A stretch of 64,000 nucleotides of DNA from Unio delphinus (taxonomy: Eukaryota; Mollusca; Bivalvia; Unionida; Unionidae), in contig JAQISU010001239.1 of the NCBI GenBank assembly GCA_029339505.1, positions 5,266,501-5,330,500 on the forward strand, written 5' to 3'. This document shows positions 21,110-36,168 of this stretch, in pieces; positions within the stretch are counted from its first letter, which is position 1; every line of letters begins with the position of its first letter. Position numbers and translations under genes: made by a program. Below the pieces are notes generated by a model. The model was not told the origin of the DNA. It ran no database searches and worked only from the letters and a program-made list of their open reading frames with translations.

Positions 21110-22400
21110 CCATTTTGTAAAGGTCTGATAGTTTTAAACTAAATATTGATTTTCGTATATAGACCATGCATGGAACAATGAATCTTAAAAATAAGTAATG
21201 CAAAGTATTTTATTCAAAATTTCATGAATGCAGACAAAAAAGTAATCATGAAAGTCGTCAATCAGATTAAATGAAGATCTTTATTGTATAATAGATCTTA
21301 CCTGCACGAGTTCAGGCTATGTTGATATTTGCATTCACCAATCAAATTACAGATTTAATTCTACTGAAAGAGGGAAACGGCATTTAGCACATATTGGTGC
21401 TAATGATCTCAAGTAGGATTTCTCTGCTAATAAATAAAATTTTGTTAACACGGAATTCCAAAAGAAAAAACAAACATAATATTTATTTTAACGGTTCTTG
21501 CCAGATCACCATTAAAATATATATCTCGATATTAATCAGTTAAGAATAAGGTGTATATCGTAGTAACAGACGACGAAAAGGAGTTCCAGCAACTATCGTA
21601 GTGTGATAATAAGAGGTCACTGAATAGGTCGCATATTCCAGCTTTGCGGCCCTTTCCAATCTGACTAAACATAAATCTTCACTGTCTTACATGAAGTTAT
21701 GACGACGACCGCTAAAGCGTCATGCTTTGGTGACCTTTGAACTGAGCCAATGGAAATGCAGCTTTCAAATATATAAAAGAGAATCAATCGTTCAGTTCGC
21801 ATTCATGCTCTTCATCCACACTGGTCTCCAAACGCACAAATGTGAGATTTCACCTGATTGGTTGATACAATTATCGATTATGGTAACACGAACATGACCC
21901 CTTAAGCTATTGCTGTACGATTTTTATGTTGAAGAGCACAGATCTGATTTCAATCAGATTTTGACACTTTCATTCATGGGAAATATATCATGAAATGCGT
22001 GGAAAATGTGGACTATTGACTCTGTGTTAATGCGTTTAATGCGTTTAGATCGTTGATCACCACAGATTTTTTGTCTAGCTGAAATTGCGATCTTTTAGTT
22101 TTATAACAACATTGATGTACACAGGTATACATTTCAGAACGAAGATGAGAACAATTTTATCAATAACATATACGTTATTACGTTGACGATAACACCAACG
22201 TTGTCTACAGGTTAGGTATGCCCGACGCCGAGATCGTGGTGTATAACAGTTTCACTGATACCTTTGCATTTCATTTTCCCTTACTGGAAGATGGCTGGAA
22301 TTTTCCTGCCTCCGTCACTATGCAAATGGGGTTACACTGTCCTCTGACTTTAATCTTGATTTAGATTTGTTTGTCACTATTTGTGATCAGCTTTGTTTTC
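21110..22400. other. No gene recognised
   Basis: Non-coding; no recognisable repeat. Confidence 0.5.
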
Positions 22401-22423
22401 TCGGCGCGAATATCCATATCAAA

Positions 22424-24820
22424 TCAGGAAGATGTTTCATCCAGGTTCTTCAATAAGGTAGCAAGCTCGTCTTCACTGCCTGCCAGCCCATCAACGTCGT
22501 GTACAAAGAGGAGGTTGGTGGTGTAACGCCCTCCAATATTGTCTGTTCCACACTGGTTTTCCAGGGCGTCGCTCATGATACGCTCAAAGTAGATGTTGAA
22601 AAGCGTGGGTGACATAACACAGCCTTGCCGTACTCCAACTGTTGTCTTGAGCCAGTCCCCCACATAACCTTGAGTAATTACTGCTCTGGTAGCCATTGCG
22701 CACAGCTGGTTGATGGTACTGGGCAACTTTCGACCCATGTTGTACTTATTCAGTATGGCCCACATTGCCTTATACCACACTCTGTCAAAAACATTTAAGC
22801 AATCTATGAATACATCATAGATGTTTTGTTGATGTTGCGAGTACTTTTCACAAATCACCCTAAGATTGAATATTTGTTGATTTGTGCTTCTTCCACTCCG
22901 GACCCCTGCCTGTTCTTCAGCAATTATTTATTCTGCTTATGGGTGCAGTATGTTCCAAATGATGTTCAGCATCACCTTATGTGAGGTGAAGTTGTTTGCA
23001 TTTGTAATATGCACAGTGGAGATAATGCTGGCATATCTCAATGCTACTTTGAGGTAATGTGGCTGATATTTCTTTGGATACTGCACTTGTGGAAATTGTA
23101 CATGATCTAAGCACATGGTATAACAAAATGGATGCTCCCATGTGCTTGAAAAATTAGCCAGAATTAATCAAAAGTACACTAACTTTAGCAGTTATTAAAC
23201 TAGGGAAAACGAATTTTGCTGAAGTAGGCAATAGCAGCTTCTGAAAGTGCAATGAACAAATTACAAAACATCTGAAAAGTTAAAAAAAAGTTATCGGACC
23301 ATTTTTCTACAATTTACCTCTGAAGTCCAGGAAGTGAAAATGACCATGCGGAGCTAGCAGTTTTTTACATGAGCACATCTTAAGTTAGCCCAAGCTGTAT
23401 ACTCTAGAACCTAAAGTACACCCATCAATCATACATCAAAATAAAGGGAATTGAAAGTTCTTCTCCCAACACCTAAGATATACTAAGTCTTTATTATATT
23501 GCCAGTATAACCAGTGAAGAAATCCCAGAAAATTATTTTTCTTTAAAATTCTAACCCTGTGCAAAGTACGAAACTGTAGAGCGCCACCTTACTAGCATGG
23601 CTGATCAAACTGATAGTTCTGTAATTTTGGCACAGCTGGAGATTGTCTTTTGTGGGGAGTGCTATAATCAGTGACTGGGTCCACTGTGTTAGCCATTCGC
23701 CTGTCTGCCAGGTCGTGTTGCAGATGTTTGTTTGTAGCTCTGTCACTGATTCTCACCATTTCTGATAAGTTCAACTCAGTGCTGTTATTGCTGACTTCAT
23801 TTGATCTTTGAGAATCGGGAAACCATCATCATTTGTGGAGTTTGAACTTCAAGCACCTCTGGATCTCCTGTGGATGGATGGTTGTATAGTTCCTTTCCAT
23901 ACTCAGTCCATCGTTCTGCAATGTCACTCGCTTCTGTGAGGCATTTTCCATGTTCGTCTTGAATGGTCCTGAGTCTTGGATGCTTCTCTCTGGTGAGCTA
24001 TTACACAATTTGTAATGTTTTGAACTGGTATGTAGTCGATCTGGTTATGATGGGTTCCATTTGGTGCGTGCCGTGTCCAGCATCGTAAAGCAATATGTTG
24101 GTACAGGATGGTGGCTAGTACCAAGTTTTTGTACCTTGCGAACTCTAACAGTCTTCTGCCTCTTTAATTGATAGGCTCATTGCAAGAAGATCCACAATGA
24201 TCATCCCAGTGTTTTAGAGCATCTTTGCCAACTTTGGTATTCCAGTCTCCTTGTATGATGAGGATGCCGTTTTTTACTACAAATGTTTATAATACCCTGG
24301 AGATTGTTGTAAAACTCCTCTATTTCTTTATCATCATAATCAGTAGTTGGCCATAGACATGGAAAATTGTGATGTTAAATGGAGATGCTTTCAGACGAAT
24401 CGAAATGATTCTGCTAGATGTGGGGCGACATTAAAGCTCATATCCCTCGATGGCTTTGTTTAGAAGAAAGCATACGCCATTTGTGGACTTGTCCAACTCT
24501 CCACTATAGCATAAAATAGGCCCATCTTCAGTTTGGTGTTCTCCTAGGGCTTTACATCTGATTTTACAGTGTCCCAGAATGTGTCACGTGTGGTGTTCCA
24601 TCTCATGTGTCAACTCTTGGAGTCTTCCAATTTGCCCCAGAGTTCTAATGTTCCAGGTGGCGATGGTGATGCTGTCTCTCGCTCTGATTGTATGCAAGGA
24701 ACCAGTAGCACACGTGTCACCTCCGTCCTGGTAGACAACGGCAGGTGCGGTCCTTGATGACCCGGACGAAGACCGATCTGGAATGGTAATTTCAGATTTG
24801 TCCAGCATTATCAGTGTGTC
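22424..24820 (-). mobile_element. Degraded non-LTR retrotransposon with endonuclease and RT remnants
   Basis: Read on the minus strand, the 5' part has an AP-endonuclease start (ATWNIRTLG near 24,640) and a second motif (GDWNTKVGKDA near 24,240). The RT part lies at 22424-22920. It includes an EEQAG-RSGRSTNQQIF-type motif, GVRQGCVMSPTLFN and the catalytic region LLFVHDVDGLAG, where the usual FADD is mutated. Many stops and frameshifts break it. The order and motifs fit RTE-like elements. It is interrupted by the 605-bp insertion at 22980-23584. Confidence 0.75.
22980..23584. mobile_element. 605-bp insertion inside the degraded LINE
   Basis: The RT reading is cut between HKVMLN-type and ISHASKV-type coding. 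The 7-bp CACCTTA occurs on both sides (22973-22979 and 23585-23591) as a target duplication. The insert has no ORF and no clear terminal inverted repeat, so its class is unknown. Confidence 0.5.
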
Positions 24821-24829
24821 TTAGGCAAA

Positions 24830-26775
24830 AGTCGTCTGGAGGAGCCCATCCCTCTCCAGACGAAGGTGTTGCCAGAAGGTGATGTAGTAAATCGTCCAAC
24901 TGCCACTGCACTGCCAATGGCATAGACGTTTGTTAGGTGAAGACAAATAAAACATGTTCAACTGGCAAACCTGCGCCTTATGATTCGGATAAATCCCACG
25001 TAGGTAAAATTTATTCTAAATGTTAAATGGGATATAACAGAAGGGGTGAAAAAAAATACAGCGTTCAACAATATTTGTTAAATGGAAACTAACTCGCTTT
25101 GAAGTTTGATGAGATTTAATATTGTATTTCTGGAGTTGTTTCTTTGCATAGCTTATAAACGTCTTTCAAACACATACACTATCAATTTTCATACAGTTTG
25201 AATGATGCCACAACCTACATTCGTTGCAACGCAGTTACATATTTCGTTTTCAGTTTTACTAGAAGCATATACATGCAATTGTGTTGACAACGATATGTGA
25301 CTAAAACCCATATAAGCAAGCCAAAGTCAGCGATTTACACAATATAACACTATTCCTTCATAATGAAGTCTAAGATTCGTCTATAATTAAAACACTCTAA
25401 ACGAGCATGTTTTTAATATCCATTGTAATTTGTGTTCGGTGGAAAATTGTAAAATTAAAAACGCAACAATACTTCAAATATAAGTAACTTTATTTTAAAA
25501 AATTGGATGTATAAACAAATGTACAAATGTAAACCATTTCATTTACCAATACAAAATATACTAATGTCTTCATTTGGGAGTCATTTGACCACTAAAAAAG
25601 GATGCGTAAAATCCGAACAATGAAATGACGCTATCCAAGACCTAATGATCATGTCGTTCCACTGTAGATTAATCAAATGATGATATGTATTTATATTTAT
25701 AAAGAGTTTTGATTTACAAACTGCTAATCTTAATTGTTCATGCAATTGCACTAATAAATATAATTCTCCAAAACCTGGCTAAGAGTGCTCCCCCGCCCCT
25801 GCTCAAAACGCCAACCACTGACCTAGCTTTGGATGCTTCATACTGTTGCTCAGGTCAATAATGTTATTATAATTCTGTATAAGATTCATGGCTCCGTATT
25901 TTCGAAATAGTTTGAGAACGTAAATCAATATCCATCTCTCCAAATCAGATACGATGAGCGATTTAAATAAAGTCTTGAAAATGTTCTTATGTAATGAATG
26001 TTAGAGCTAATGTCGAAGATCCATAATCAGCTTACACCCATCCTTGACCTTGATTTTCAAGTAGCTTATGTGATGAAATCTATATAACGCCCGTGTTCAT
26101 CATGATTTGAAAATCGGAAGCATTTGAGATTCTAGCAACTAATTCAGGATATTGTTCGAGTAAACTAATGATTGAACGTGACAGAAATAAACATCTATTG
26201 ATTCATGGCAGAGATTTTGCTGTAACTACCTAATCACTTAGAATGAGAGTCATCTGCCCTGCCCTTTAATCATTTGCAATTAATACAATAACTTACGTAC
26301 TTTATTTATTGGAATCCAGTCTATCCAACTTGGTCTCCACACGGGGTATATTATGATGTCTTAAATGAATGGACAGGTTGTTAATGATGGCATGGCCAAA
26401 CATAGCCGTTAACAAAAAAGCATCGCATTACATACATTTCATTTCTTTTAAAACCATTCAAATCATTTACGTTTAAATAATTGCTAATTAATAATAATTG
26501 GGTGTTTAGTTAACAGTTCAACCTACGCCTAGTTGGTCATTTATGCGCGTAACTATTTTCCAATATCAACTTCCCTTTTTGTATCAACTTTTAAGAATAC
26601 ACCTAAATATATGTATTTCATGGAATGTAAGAAGCTTTAAATATAAAGATGTAGTTAAGTTAACTTTTGGCGGAACAACTATGGTCTTTGTTAGCGTCCA
26701 TTGTTGGATAATCAAGACGCATTTATGTCGCTGGAGTTGAAACTGAAATGTAGTGATACACTATTGAAACTTTTG
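24830..26775. other. No gene recognised
   Basis: AT-rich non-coding DNA without convincing ORFs. Confidence 0.5.
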
Positions 26776-27014
26776 GTATAGGGTTTAACGCCATTTATCA
26801 GCACAAGAGAGGCTATGCATGGTGGCCAGTATAAATGGTGGAGGAAGAACCAAGGAAAACTCCCAAAAAACCACCTACCCAGGAGAAGCCTCTAGCAACT
26901 TTCTCACATACCCACATTGGCTGGGACTGAGACTCGAACCCACGCAGACAGAGTTGAGATGGCAGTTATCCGTAACTGTCAGCGCTTTAGACCACTCGAC
27001 CACTCGTGAGCCCC
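26776..27014 (-). mobile_element. SINE family 2 copy
   Basis: Best preserved of three copies. The minus-strand head GAGTGGTCGAGTGGTCTAAA and B box GGGTTCGAGTCTC are intact, and the body ends at TATAGGGTTTAACGCC (plus strand). Confidence 0.75.
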
Positions 27015-27019
27015 AGAGA

Positions 27020-28591
27020 ATGAAAAAGTCCGCGGTATGATTTATCCAGTGTAGCGTAATTAGTTTATGGCTAGTTTGCATTATGCTCTGCAATTATACA
27101 AATATCCCAGAAATATAATTGGAATTAGTAAAACATTTACACTATTAACATGATGAATATATATATATAACAGAATACAACGTTTACAAGGTTAACATAC
27201 TGTTATCAAAACGATATATCACATCTACCATTGACAAAAGCTATACGGTCAAAAAATCCGTATTGCTAATGAAACATTTAAAGAGGAATATTTTTCGAAA
27301 CCTGAAACATCAGGTGCTTGTTTAATATCAACCAGAAACTATGGCATATATTTTTTAAATACATTGCCTATAGTTGCGGTAGATATAAATCATTGTATAC
27401 ACTCGACAAATACTCCTGATCCTAATATTCCTTACAAACTTCAACACACGAAGATATCCTAATGCGAATTGTTTAAGTTATTTTAAAGTAAGAATAACTT
27501 CCTTACAAATAATATCATCTTTGAGTATTGATATAAGATTGTTATAAGATGATGTATCCGTTTAAATATTTTTAACATCTAAAATCACCATGGGTACTAT
27601 TTCTGTAAGATGCATAAGCTCTGAACGTAAATGGAATTTTTGTCTTCCCCCCACAAAATACAAGAGAAGATACAATTTATAAAATCAGCTTCATTTCACA
27701 CTTATAAATTAACTGACCCGAAATACAATGTCTAACCCTTTTTGAAATTCCTAATTTCTTAGATACTTTTGTAAAGATAGTTTTAAAGTCATTCAACCAG
27801 ACTACAGTATTATCAATATGGCATATTTGACAGTTTGCGAGCTTTGTAAGAACTACTTGTAGGCACAATTTGTAATATTGTATTGCTGTCTGCGCTAAGC
27901 AGAACAATATTTTCTTTAAATTTAAACTACGTTTATATTCATACGTCCATTTCGCAGCACATTGTAAATCTTAAGTAGCTTTGTCCAAGCAATACCGATA
28001 TAACGTGATTTATAAGCAGTGTCAAAAAAGATATGTAACTCACTGCATCAGCCTGGTCATAATCAGATTTCCTTAGTACCACATATAGACCTGATAATCT
28101 CCAGTACAAGTTAATATTTTGGTGACATTGTTTCTCTTTCTACTGGTGTTTCGTAACGCATCAGATCAAGTCTTCCATTTCATGTAAGTAAGAGTCAAGT
28201 ATATGTTCCAATGATGCGTTCGAAGAAATTTAAAAGTTGTGATTTGATCGGGGAACCATTAGGCCATCAAAATATCGCTTCTTACGGTGTAAGTCTGATC
28301 TCCAAGTTGAAGTGAAGAAATCTGATTTTTATGAGATTGCTCTTTGCAGTTGTGAAACGCTACAGGACAGTTTTAGCATAAATCACAGGATTTCTGGTAA
28401 GGTAGCCTAATTATAACTTGGTCATTTTTAAGAAAGCAGAATAGACAGTATTGAAGAACACAGCGAGAAAGTAGATATGCATGTGTTACAGTTTCAAGAC
28501 AAATGTCGCAAACCTGTCTATTTTTGTACATTGTTTCAAACAATTGTAAAATGTCCAGGATTATTGCGCTATTCAATGTTACAGTACATAA

Positions 28592-28625
<34 letters not shown>

Positions 28626-28763
28626 GTAATAATAATAAGAATAAGAATAATACACAAATAAGAAAGGATACATTTTCATAGCAAATGTTCACTTCTTATT
28701 GCCTTATTGAAATTGTCTCTCAAACGGTCTTGGAATGGCCACTATCTCGTCACATACAGTTTT
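27020..28763. other. No gene recognised; downstream flank of the transporter gene
   Basis: Non-coding AT-rich DNA. The part close to 28,763 is presumably 3' UTR of the transporter transcript. It contains an (AAT)n tract. Confidence 0.5.
28589..28648. repeat. (AAT)n microsatellite
   Basis: About 18 near-perfect AAT units. Confidence 0.9.
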
Positions 28764-28992
28764 TTAAAACTTGGTTGATGCCATAGGTACGCTCGGCACC
28801 GAGCCGATCCCATCATTTTCCGTTTTGATAATTCCGTTTTGCACTGGGATGATAGAATCATCATCTGTAATATTTATGTCGGTGCTCGTCTCGTCCTCAT
28901 CCATTTTCCTTAATTCATCTTTGGACAATTTCTCTACGATCCCAGCACCGATTGCGTCACCAAGAACATTGACAGTTGTGCGGAAACGGTCT
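28764..28992 (-). CDS. SLC1 exon 8 (TM8 and cytosolic tail)
   Basis: Encodes [20 protein letters not shown] and an acidic tail ([11 protein letters not shown]) to the TAA at 28764-28766. Acceptor is TCCTTCAG. Confidence 0.9.
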
Positions 28993-31900
28993 CTGAAGGA
29001 AACAATGGACAATGTGACACACAAAATTCAAGCTGCAAACGGAGTTGACCATTCTAATGAACATTCTAAATTTGTTTCAATATCTTTTCTTTTACAATAT
29101 AAACTTAGTTGAAAAAGTCATAGGTATGACTCTGTAATATTTCCGGATAATATTTGGACAATACTATCCTTAAAATAAGGACATTCCCACCAAGTCTTGT
29201 TGTCTCGCCACATATGTTGCTTCACTGTTGATTTTTTTTATCCCTTTAAGATGGCAGTTATCAAAAACAGAAGAGTAATTTACACAAGCTCAAATACTAA
29301 CAAAACCATAAATTTGCTTAGTATATGATTGATTTGTTTATCAATCCGTAGATTGATGGATGGAATGATCAGAGCAAAGCATCCAAGCAATGTAATGTCT
29401 TGACGGATGTAAAATATATTCTGTCAAAAGAAGTACGCCACCACAAAGTTACTTCTGCGTCGCACCTACCCATAACTATTTTATTCTCTGATGAAAATCA
29501 TTTTATAACAAATTTGTCCTCAATAAAGATTATTAAATGCTTTTCAAACATACAGGCACCTGCACTGATATAAAAAGCGACATTATTTCATATTGCTCGA
29601 CCATGACTCCGTGAAATCTAAGGCTGAAAAATATGACATTTACCTTTCGGTCGAAGAAGCAAATGTATGTAGAATATATTAAAAGGTATATGCATGTGCA
29701 TAAACGATGTATCACCCTTCACAGCGCGAATGAGGAAATGGTTGACAAAAGATGCATTGGGAAATGAATACATATTTTCTACCATCACTGCAGTCCGTGT
29801 TGCTAATTGGACTAACTAACTAACATGGCGAGTATCTATCTTGATGATGACGCATTTAAGTGTGATTACTTAATACAATACAGAAATTCTCAGATTGGAT
29901 CCCAGCCCGAGTCATACCAAAAATAATTAAAAGTGGTACTAGCAGTTGCCTCGCTTGGCGCTCAGCATTAAAAGGATGGTGTTAGGTAATAACTTTCAAT
30001 CGCAAATATCTTTCAGTTGATGCCACTAAAACGCTCGTGTGTTCATTAGTACTTTCAAGACTGGACTATTGTAATTCAATTAAGTCTGCTTCGTCTCAAT
30101 ATCTACTCTAGAAACTTCAAAAGGTTCAAACCACAGCTGCTCGGAACATCGTTAGAGTACCACAATCAGAGCACACTTCAGCGCTGCTCTGTACCCTACA
30201 CTGGATATCCATTCGATCCAAAATCAAACACAAAATTTGTTCTCTGTGATATGTATAATTGACAGACTCCAGTCCAACATACCTACCTGACTTCAGCCAT
30301 GTGTAATAATATTAATAATAATAATGAGGACTTTTATAGCGCCTAATCTTTAAAAGCTCTAAGCGCTTCACACTATCAATAATGATATGACTACACAGAA
30401 CAACACAATGACAAAAACAACGAAATTGGAAAACATAAAAAACATGCTGAAAATATATAAGATACAAAACATGATTACGGTAGATCGCTAGGTTTGTCCC
30501 TGCAGTCGAAACAGGTGTGTCTTGAGAGCGCTCTTTAAAGGGACCACTGTGTCTTTGTGTCTAATTTCAATGGGCAATTCGTTCCATGTCGCCGGGCCCT
30601 GGTATGCAAACGAACGTTGTCCATATGACTTTGATTTCACCTTGGGAACAATGAGTATACGATTATCAGAGGAAGAGCGTAAGGATCTAGCTGGTGTATA
30701 CACATGGGTGAGGATGGATAGGTATGTTGGACTGGAGTCTGTTATTGAAATATAGCACAGAGAACAAATTTTGTGTTTGATTCTGTATCGCCAGTGTAGG
30801 GTATAGAACAGTGGTGAGATGTGCTCTGATCGAGGTACTCTAAAAATGATCCGTGCAGCTGTGTTTTGAACATTTTGAAGTTTCTGGAGTAAATATTGTG
30901 ACGAACCAGACAGAATTGAGTTACAATAGTCCAGTCTTGATAGTACTAATGAACACACAAGTGTTTTCGTGGCATCAACAGAAAGATATTTACGAATGGA
31001 ACTGATGCGTCTCAATTCAAGATATGCAGCCCTGCAGAGATGTTCATGACATGTTTGTGCAATGTGAGAGTACTGTCTAGAGTAACACCTAGATTCCGTA
31101 CTGAATGTGAGAATTTAATGTTGGTGTTGCTGATATTTATTGTCTGTGGTAAAGGATGTGGATGAGAAAGTCTTTGTACACAACAGCAAGATACTTACGC
31201 TCCTCTTCTGACAATCGTACACTCATTATTCCCACTATAAAAAACGACGTCATACGGACGTTTTTTTGCATACCAGGGACCAGCAACATAGAACGAATTG
31301 CCCATTTAAATTAGAGACAAACACGTAGTGATTCCTTTCAAGAATGCTCTTAAAACGCACCTTTATCGAGAACCAACTCAAAGACCTAATTTATTTCTCT
31401 ACCTTAAATATTTTCCACATGTTTTTATGTTTTCTAATTTCATGGTGTTTGTTGTTTGTATTGTTGTCATATCATTATAATTAATGTAAAGCGATTAGAG
31501 CTTCTAAAGATTAGACGCTTATTATTATTATTATTATTATTATTAGGCCTGGTCGGTCTGTTGTTATGAAAATGTTACTGAGTGGGATATGATGCTTCAT
31601 GTCCTTGGCATTATGCCTCAGTGCTGATCATCACTATAAAACCACTGCAAACATCGTATAGATATGACTAAACTAATTAAAGCTGCGTTAAAAGTCAAAC
31701 ACACAAACATTGCATATGATATTTGGAATAAAGTGGAAAAGAGAAAGGTAATATAACGCCTTTCCTTTACGTACAGAAGCCAGTCTATAGCAATAATAAG
31801 CGTAATATCTGCAACAGGAAGGTTGACAGCTGTGAGCACTATTGCCATGGTAACAAGGCCAGCTTCCGGAATGCCAGCAGCTCCAATAGCGGCGGCGGTA

Positions 31901-34900
31901 GCAGTCAAACTAGATTAAAAAAGATAAAAACAATTCTTTGAAAAAGTTTTTTTAAAATAAAATGAAATGTGGACAAAAGGTAATATTGAAACAGTTGTGA
32001 GAGACAATGTTATTGTGTGTTTTCCCACGTGGATGCATTGTAATTTGAACTGTTGGATTGAAGATAGTTTGAATAAACGAAACTTGCTGGTTAAATTGCG
32101 TTCTCATATACAGCATACATCTTTATGCATAGAACCATGATCACTTAGTAATTAACTTGCTGGACTCGTAACCGAAAAGACACCAGTTCAAATCCTACCA
32201 TTGTATCACAATGGGTATGGTACATTAATCTAATTGGACCGATACTATATAAACCACTTGCGTTACTGTTTCGTAAAACACCAAACAAATCCAATATATT
32301 ACAATATAATGTTTGAGTAGGAAAGAGCAGTGTTTCCCGAAAGAGTAAACTTGATGTATGATATCAAAAACCAACACCATCATTTATTCTGACTGATTAT
32401 TATAGTATAGACACTGGTCTACCGGTACATGAACGACAGCAAATCTGCGTCTATGTTAGTCATTACTGAATGTGCGTTATGGGCAGGTAATTAAACTGTA
32501 CCTGACTCCGATATTATATAAAATGTGCACATATGTAAATGAACAATATAGATTTTTCAATATGATCTTCCCAATGCTTATTTGTGTCCGGTGTTCTGGT
32601 GAGTAAACCTACCTGACGGTAATGACTTGTCCTATGTCAAGACTGATGTTATTAACCTGCGCGATAAATATGGCTGCCACTGCTTCGTACAGAGCTGTTC
32701 CGTCCATGTTCACTGTGGATCCAACAGGGGCAACCAATTTAGCCACACGTATGTCCACTTTGTTATTGTATTCCAGACACTCCATAGTGACAGGAAGGGT
32801 TGCTGAGCTGAGAAAGACAAGTATATTAAACTTTCGCAATACCAGTTAACACGGTTAATACAATTATTGATTTTATCATTTCTATTGTTCATGGTTGAGT
32901 CCAGATGTTGTCACGTAAGAATTAAAGTTTGACTACCTCAGCATTTTTTAACAAACGTGCATATGATTAACTAAAAGGGAATTAAGAATACTCGATCTCT
33001 GTGGCAAGTGGCCATGTATCTACGCATCGATCAGTTAAACTGGAGGCATAATCAACTAAACATTTATTTGAATACAGAGTTCATTATATGTACTTTTTGA
33101 GTGGTTACCAATAAGTGCAGTGCATTAGCTTATAGGTATATTTAATACAACTTTCTTTCATGAAAATCAATGATGTAGGTGGAATATTTGTACAGATGAT
33201 ACAACATTTTGAATATAATTACTACTATATTAAAATCGTCATGTATTTTGCTCACCAGCTTGGTTAGGTGCTCACGTTCTGTGTTTTTTATATGGCGACT
33301 TCGTCTATTAACTTTCGTGTATAGACTTCACCAACAACTTAACCATGAATGATTATCTCAGTTTTCAAAACATGACTCCAATCAGAACCATTCACGTGCA
33401 TGTTAAGGCATAATTACAGCACAGAAGTCGTAATATTGAAAATCTAGCGGTATAATGAAAGAGATATTTGATTGATCAATAGATTTCGCTAACTATGGAC
33501 AATAACCATTTATTTACAAGAGGCACTTGTTCAATCCGGTGTTCGTCAGGCTATATTGCTTCGTTGTCATAGTGGAGTTAGTAGTGCTCCTATTTGTGAT
33601 ATGTGAAGGCCAAGAAACTTGTGATAAATTAAATGTCTGTATTTGTTCAAAAATATCAGTTTGTCCTTGAAAAAAAAAAATAGCTTCTATCTCATGAATA
33701 CTATCAGAGATCAGGTCTTACCTATGCACACTCCACGTGCCAATTCAGATCTAATGAACACTACCACAGGCCAAACATGCACAAATCTAGTAACTTCATT
33801 ATAATATCAAACACGCAATCACAAAAGCTAAAAACGTCTGTATAAAAATAGTTTCACGAAAATGTCAATTAGTTAGCCCAAACATATAATATGAAATATA
33901 TGAATTTCACTATCTGTAAGTTTTAATTTCCATGTTCACTCATCGTCTCAGGCTCACTTGTTAAACGTATTTATAGTCATTTCCCACAGCAGTTATTTTG
34001 GGATGAAATCATATCTTAAACTCTTTAATAAAGCTGGTGTCGATATGAAACGAAGCGTATCGACAACCCTTTGCTAGAGAAAATGGTTGTACATGAAGTA
34101 TATGATTACTAATAACTTAATCCTTTTTGCTCCTAATTAGAAACGCGAGGCTTATTATTACCCCACACTCACCTCTAGCACCCAAAGGGGTGGTGAGGGG
34201 TTGGCGTTTGTGTAGGGATAAAACATTTGCCCTATCCGTATCCTGCGGCTTGTGCGGGACGGATTTGATTAGCCCATGTTCCTCATAGTAGCCCTAGTTG
34301 GAAATAGGCCTAACATTTTTTGGGTGCATGGGTGGAGTGCATCATCAGAATTTTCTCTGGCACGTTGCCCATAATCGTTCTTTTTACTCCTAATGAATAA
34401 TTAGAGGATCAAAACCTTACTATACGCCTACCTTGATGCAGTACCCCACGCAGTGAGTAGGGCTTTCAACATGTTGTACATGAAGCGGTAAGGATTCCTG
34501 CGCACAATAACGAGGTACAGCATGGGAAGGACGATTAAACCGTGAATGGCAAGACCCACTAGGACTGTCAGACAGTAAAATCCGATCTGCAAGAATATGG
34601 CGGAGATATCTTTCATTTCCACAAGCTTAGAGGCAATCAGGAACATGATGCCAACTGGAGAGAACCTGGTTGTAAAATGAGTATAATTAATATATGGATA
34701 TTCATTCATTCATTCATTCATTCATTCATTCATTCATTCATTCATGTTCACGCAGGTGTATATACTGTTTTGTATCAGACCTTTCGTTGTATACATAGTT
34801 TTATCCCTGCAACAAGTCATCCATTCCTCCTGGCATCCACGAATCTATACAGCAACACTAATACAAATGAATTATTAATAAAACCATAGCAATGCCTAAA

Positions 34901-36095
34901 CCTTCAAAACGCCGTGTACATATACAATTTGTCAAACTTAACATGATAGCTGAGAGGTTAGTTTCACATGCTGTGTCGAGACATCTGCCCTTATACAATG
35001 GTATATCCTTCTTTGTAACAATATATTAGTATCTGCGCTCATTTGATTATATTCTTTATTGCATTGCTTCCTCCGTCTGACCAGGAATGTATGAATGTAT
35101 ATCCACTATATATTAAGCAGACAATATATGACAAGCTCTTTACAGCAATTCAAGTTATTTTACGAGCACATAAATCGAATTTAGTTTCTTTCATTTGCAT
35201 TATATTTGAAGAATATGCATAACAAATGTTGCACCAAGCATTGGCAATTGGAAACTTTGAGTCAGCGTAACGAGGATTTTCATAAATGAATGTTTTCGAT
35301 TCCTCGACGGATGAAATCCAACAAAAAGAGAGAAAACGAGTGTGTACTCACCAGATAACGAGTCTGATAAGGATCATTGTAGCGGTGTATAGCGATGTGA
35401 AGAAATCCAAAAGAGGTTTACCCTCTTTTCCCATTTTAGCAAGAACAACTCCAAAAAATATACTGAACACGATTATTCCCAGAACGTTCATTCCAGCGGC
35501 AGTTGTCACTTTTGGACTCTCGATTTCAATATACTTCATCACAGCCCCTGAAAATTGTGCCATAAGTAATCGTCTTCAAGATTGAACGTTGATTCAAAGA
35601 TTTTATTGCAAAGAAGAGATCGACCCTGTGTGTAGGCTGCTCAGTGGGTGGAGTCAGATTTTTAAACTGTATTTAGCTGCCAACTCGCGTAAGAGGCCAT
35701 TTTCTTTTTCCGCAAGTTGGCTGCTTAACACAAGTTAAACGGTGCTCGGTTGCATAAAAATATGAAGACATATGCTGACTTTTTATGTAGCCTTTTAGAT
35801 TATCTCAGTTCTAGAAAAGTAGGAACTTTGTAAAATTACCATTGTTGTTATCAGTAATACACCACTTTACATTCTAGACTGAACTAATGAAAGCTATTTG
35901 TGGTATACTCTATGATGCATCAAACAGTGAAAATTATGTTTCTTATATTATAAACGGACGATTTCAATGATGTTAAGACAGCCTGGTATAACCGCGCATA
36001 TTTACACAATATTACTCAAAAGAGAATGGAAGTTGTAAAAACATAATGTTAAGTTTATAAATATCATTACGTTAGGATTTTTAATGCCTAACATG

Positions 36096-36168
<73 letters not shown>

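Larger units (their letters stand above)
29890..31713 (+). mobile_element. SINE family 1 copy split by a nested LINE
   Basis: The left half (29890-29986) has the B-box-like part and body up to GCGCTCAGCATTAAAAGG. The right half (31546-31713) resumes at CCTGGTCGG and ends AAAGTCAAACACACAAAC. The 1.56 kb between them is LINE sequence. Confidence 0.7.

Noticed and set aside
28771..29112. 113-codon plus-strand ORF
   Set aside because: Antisense to exon 8 of the transporter.
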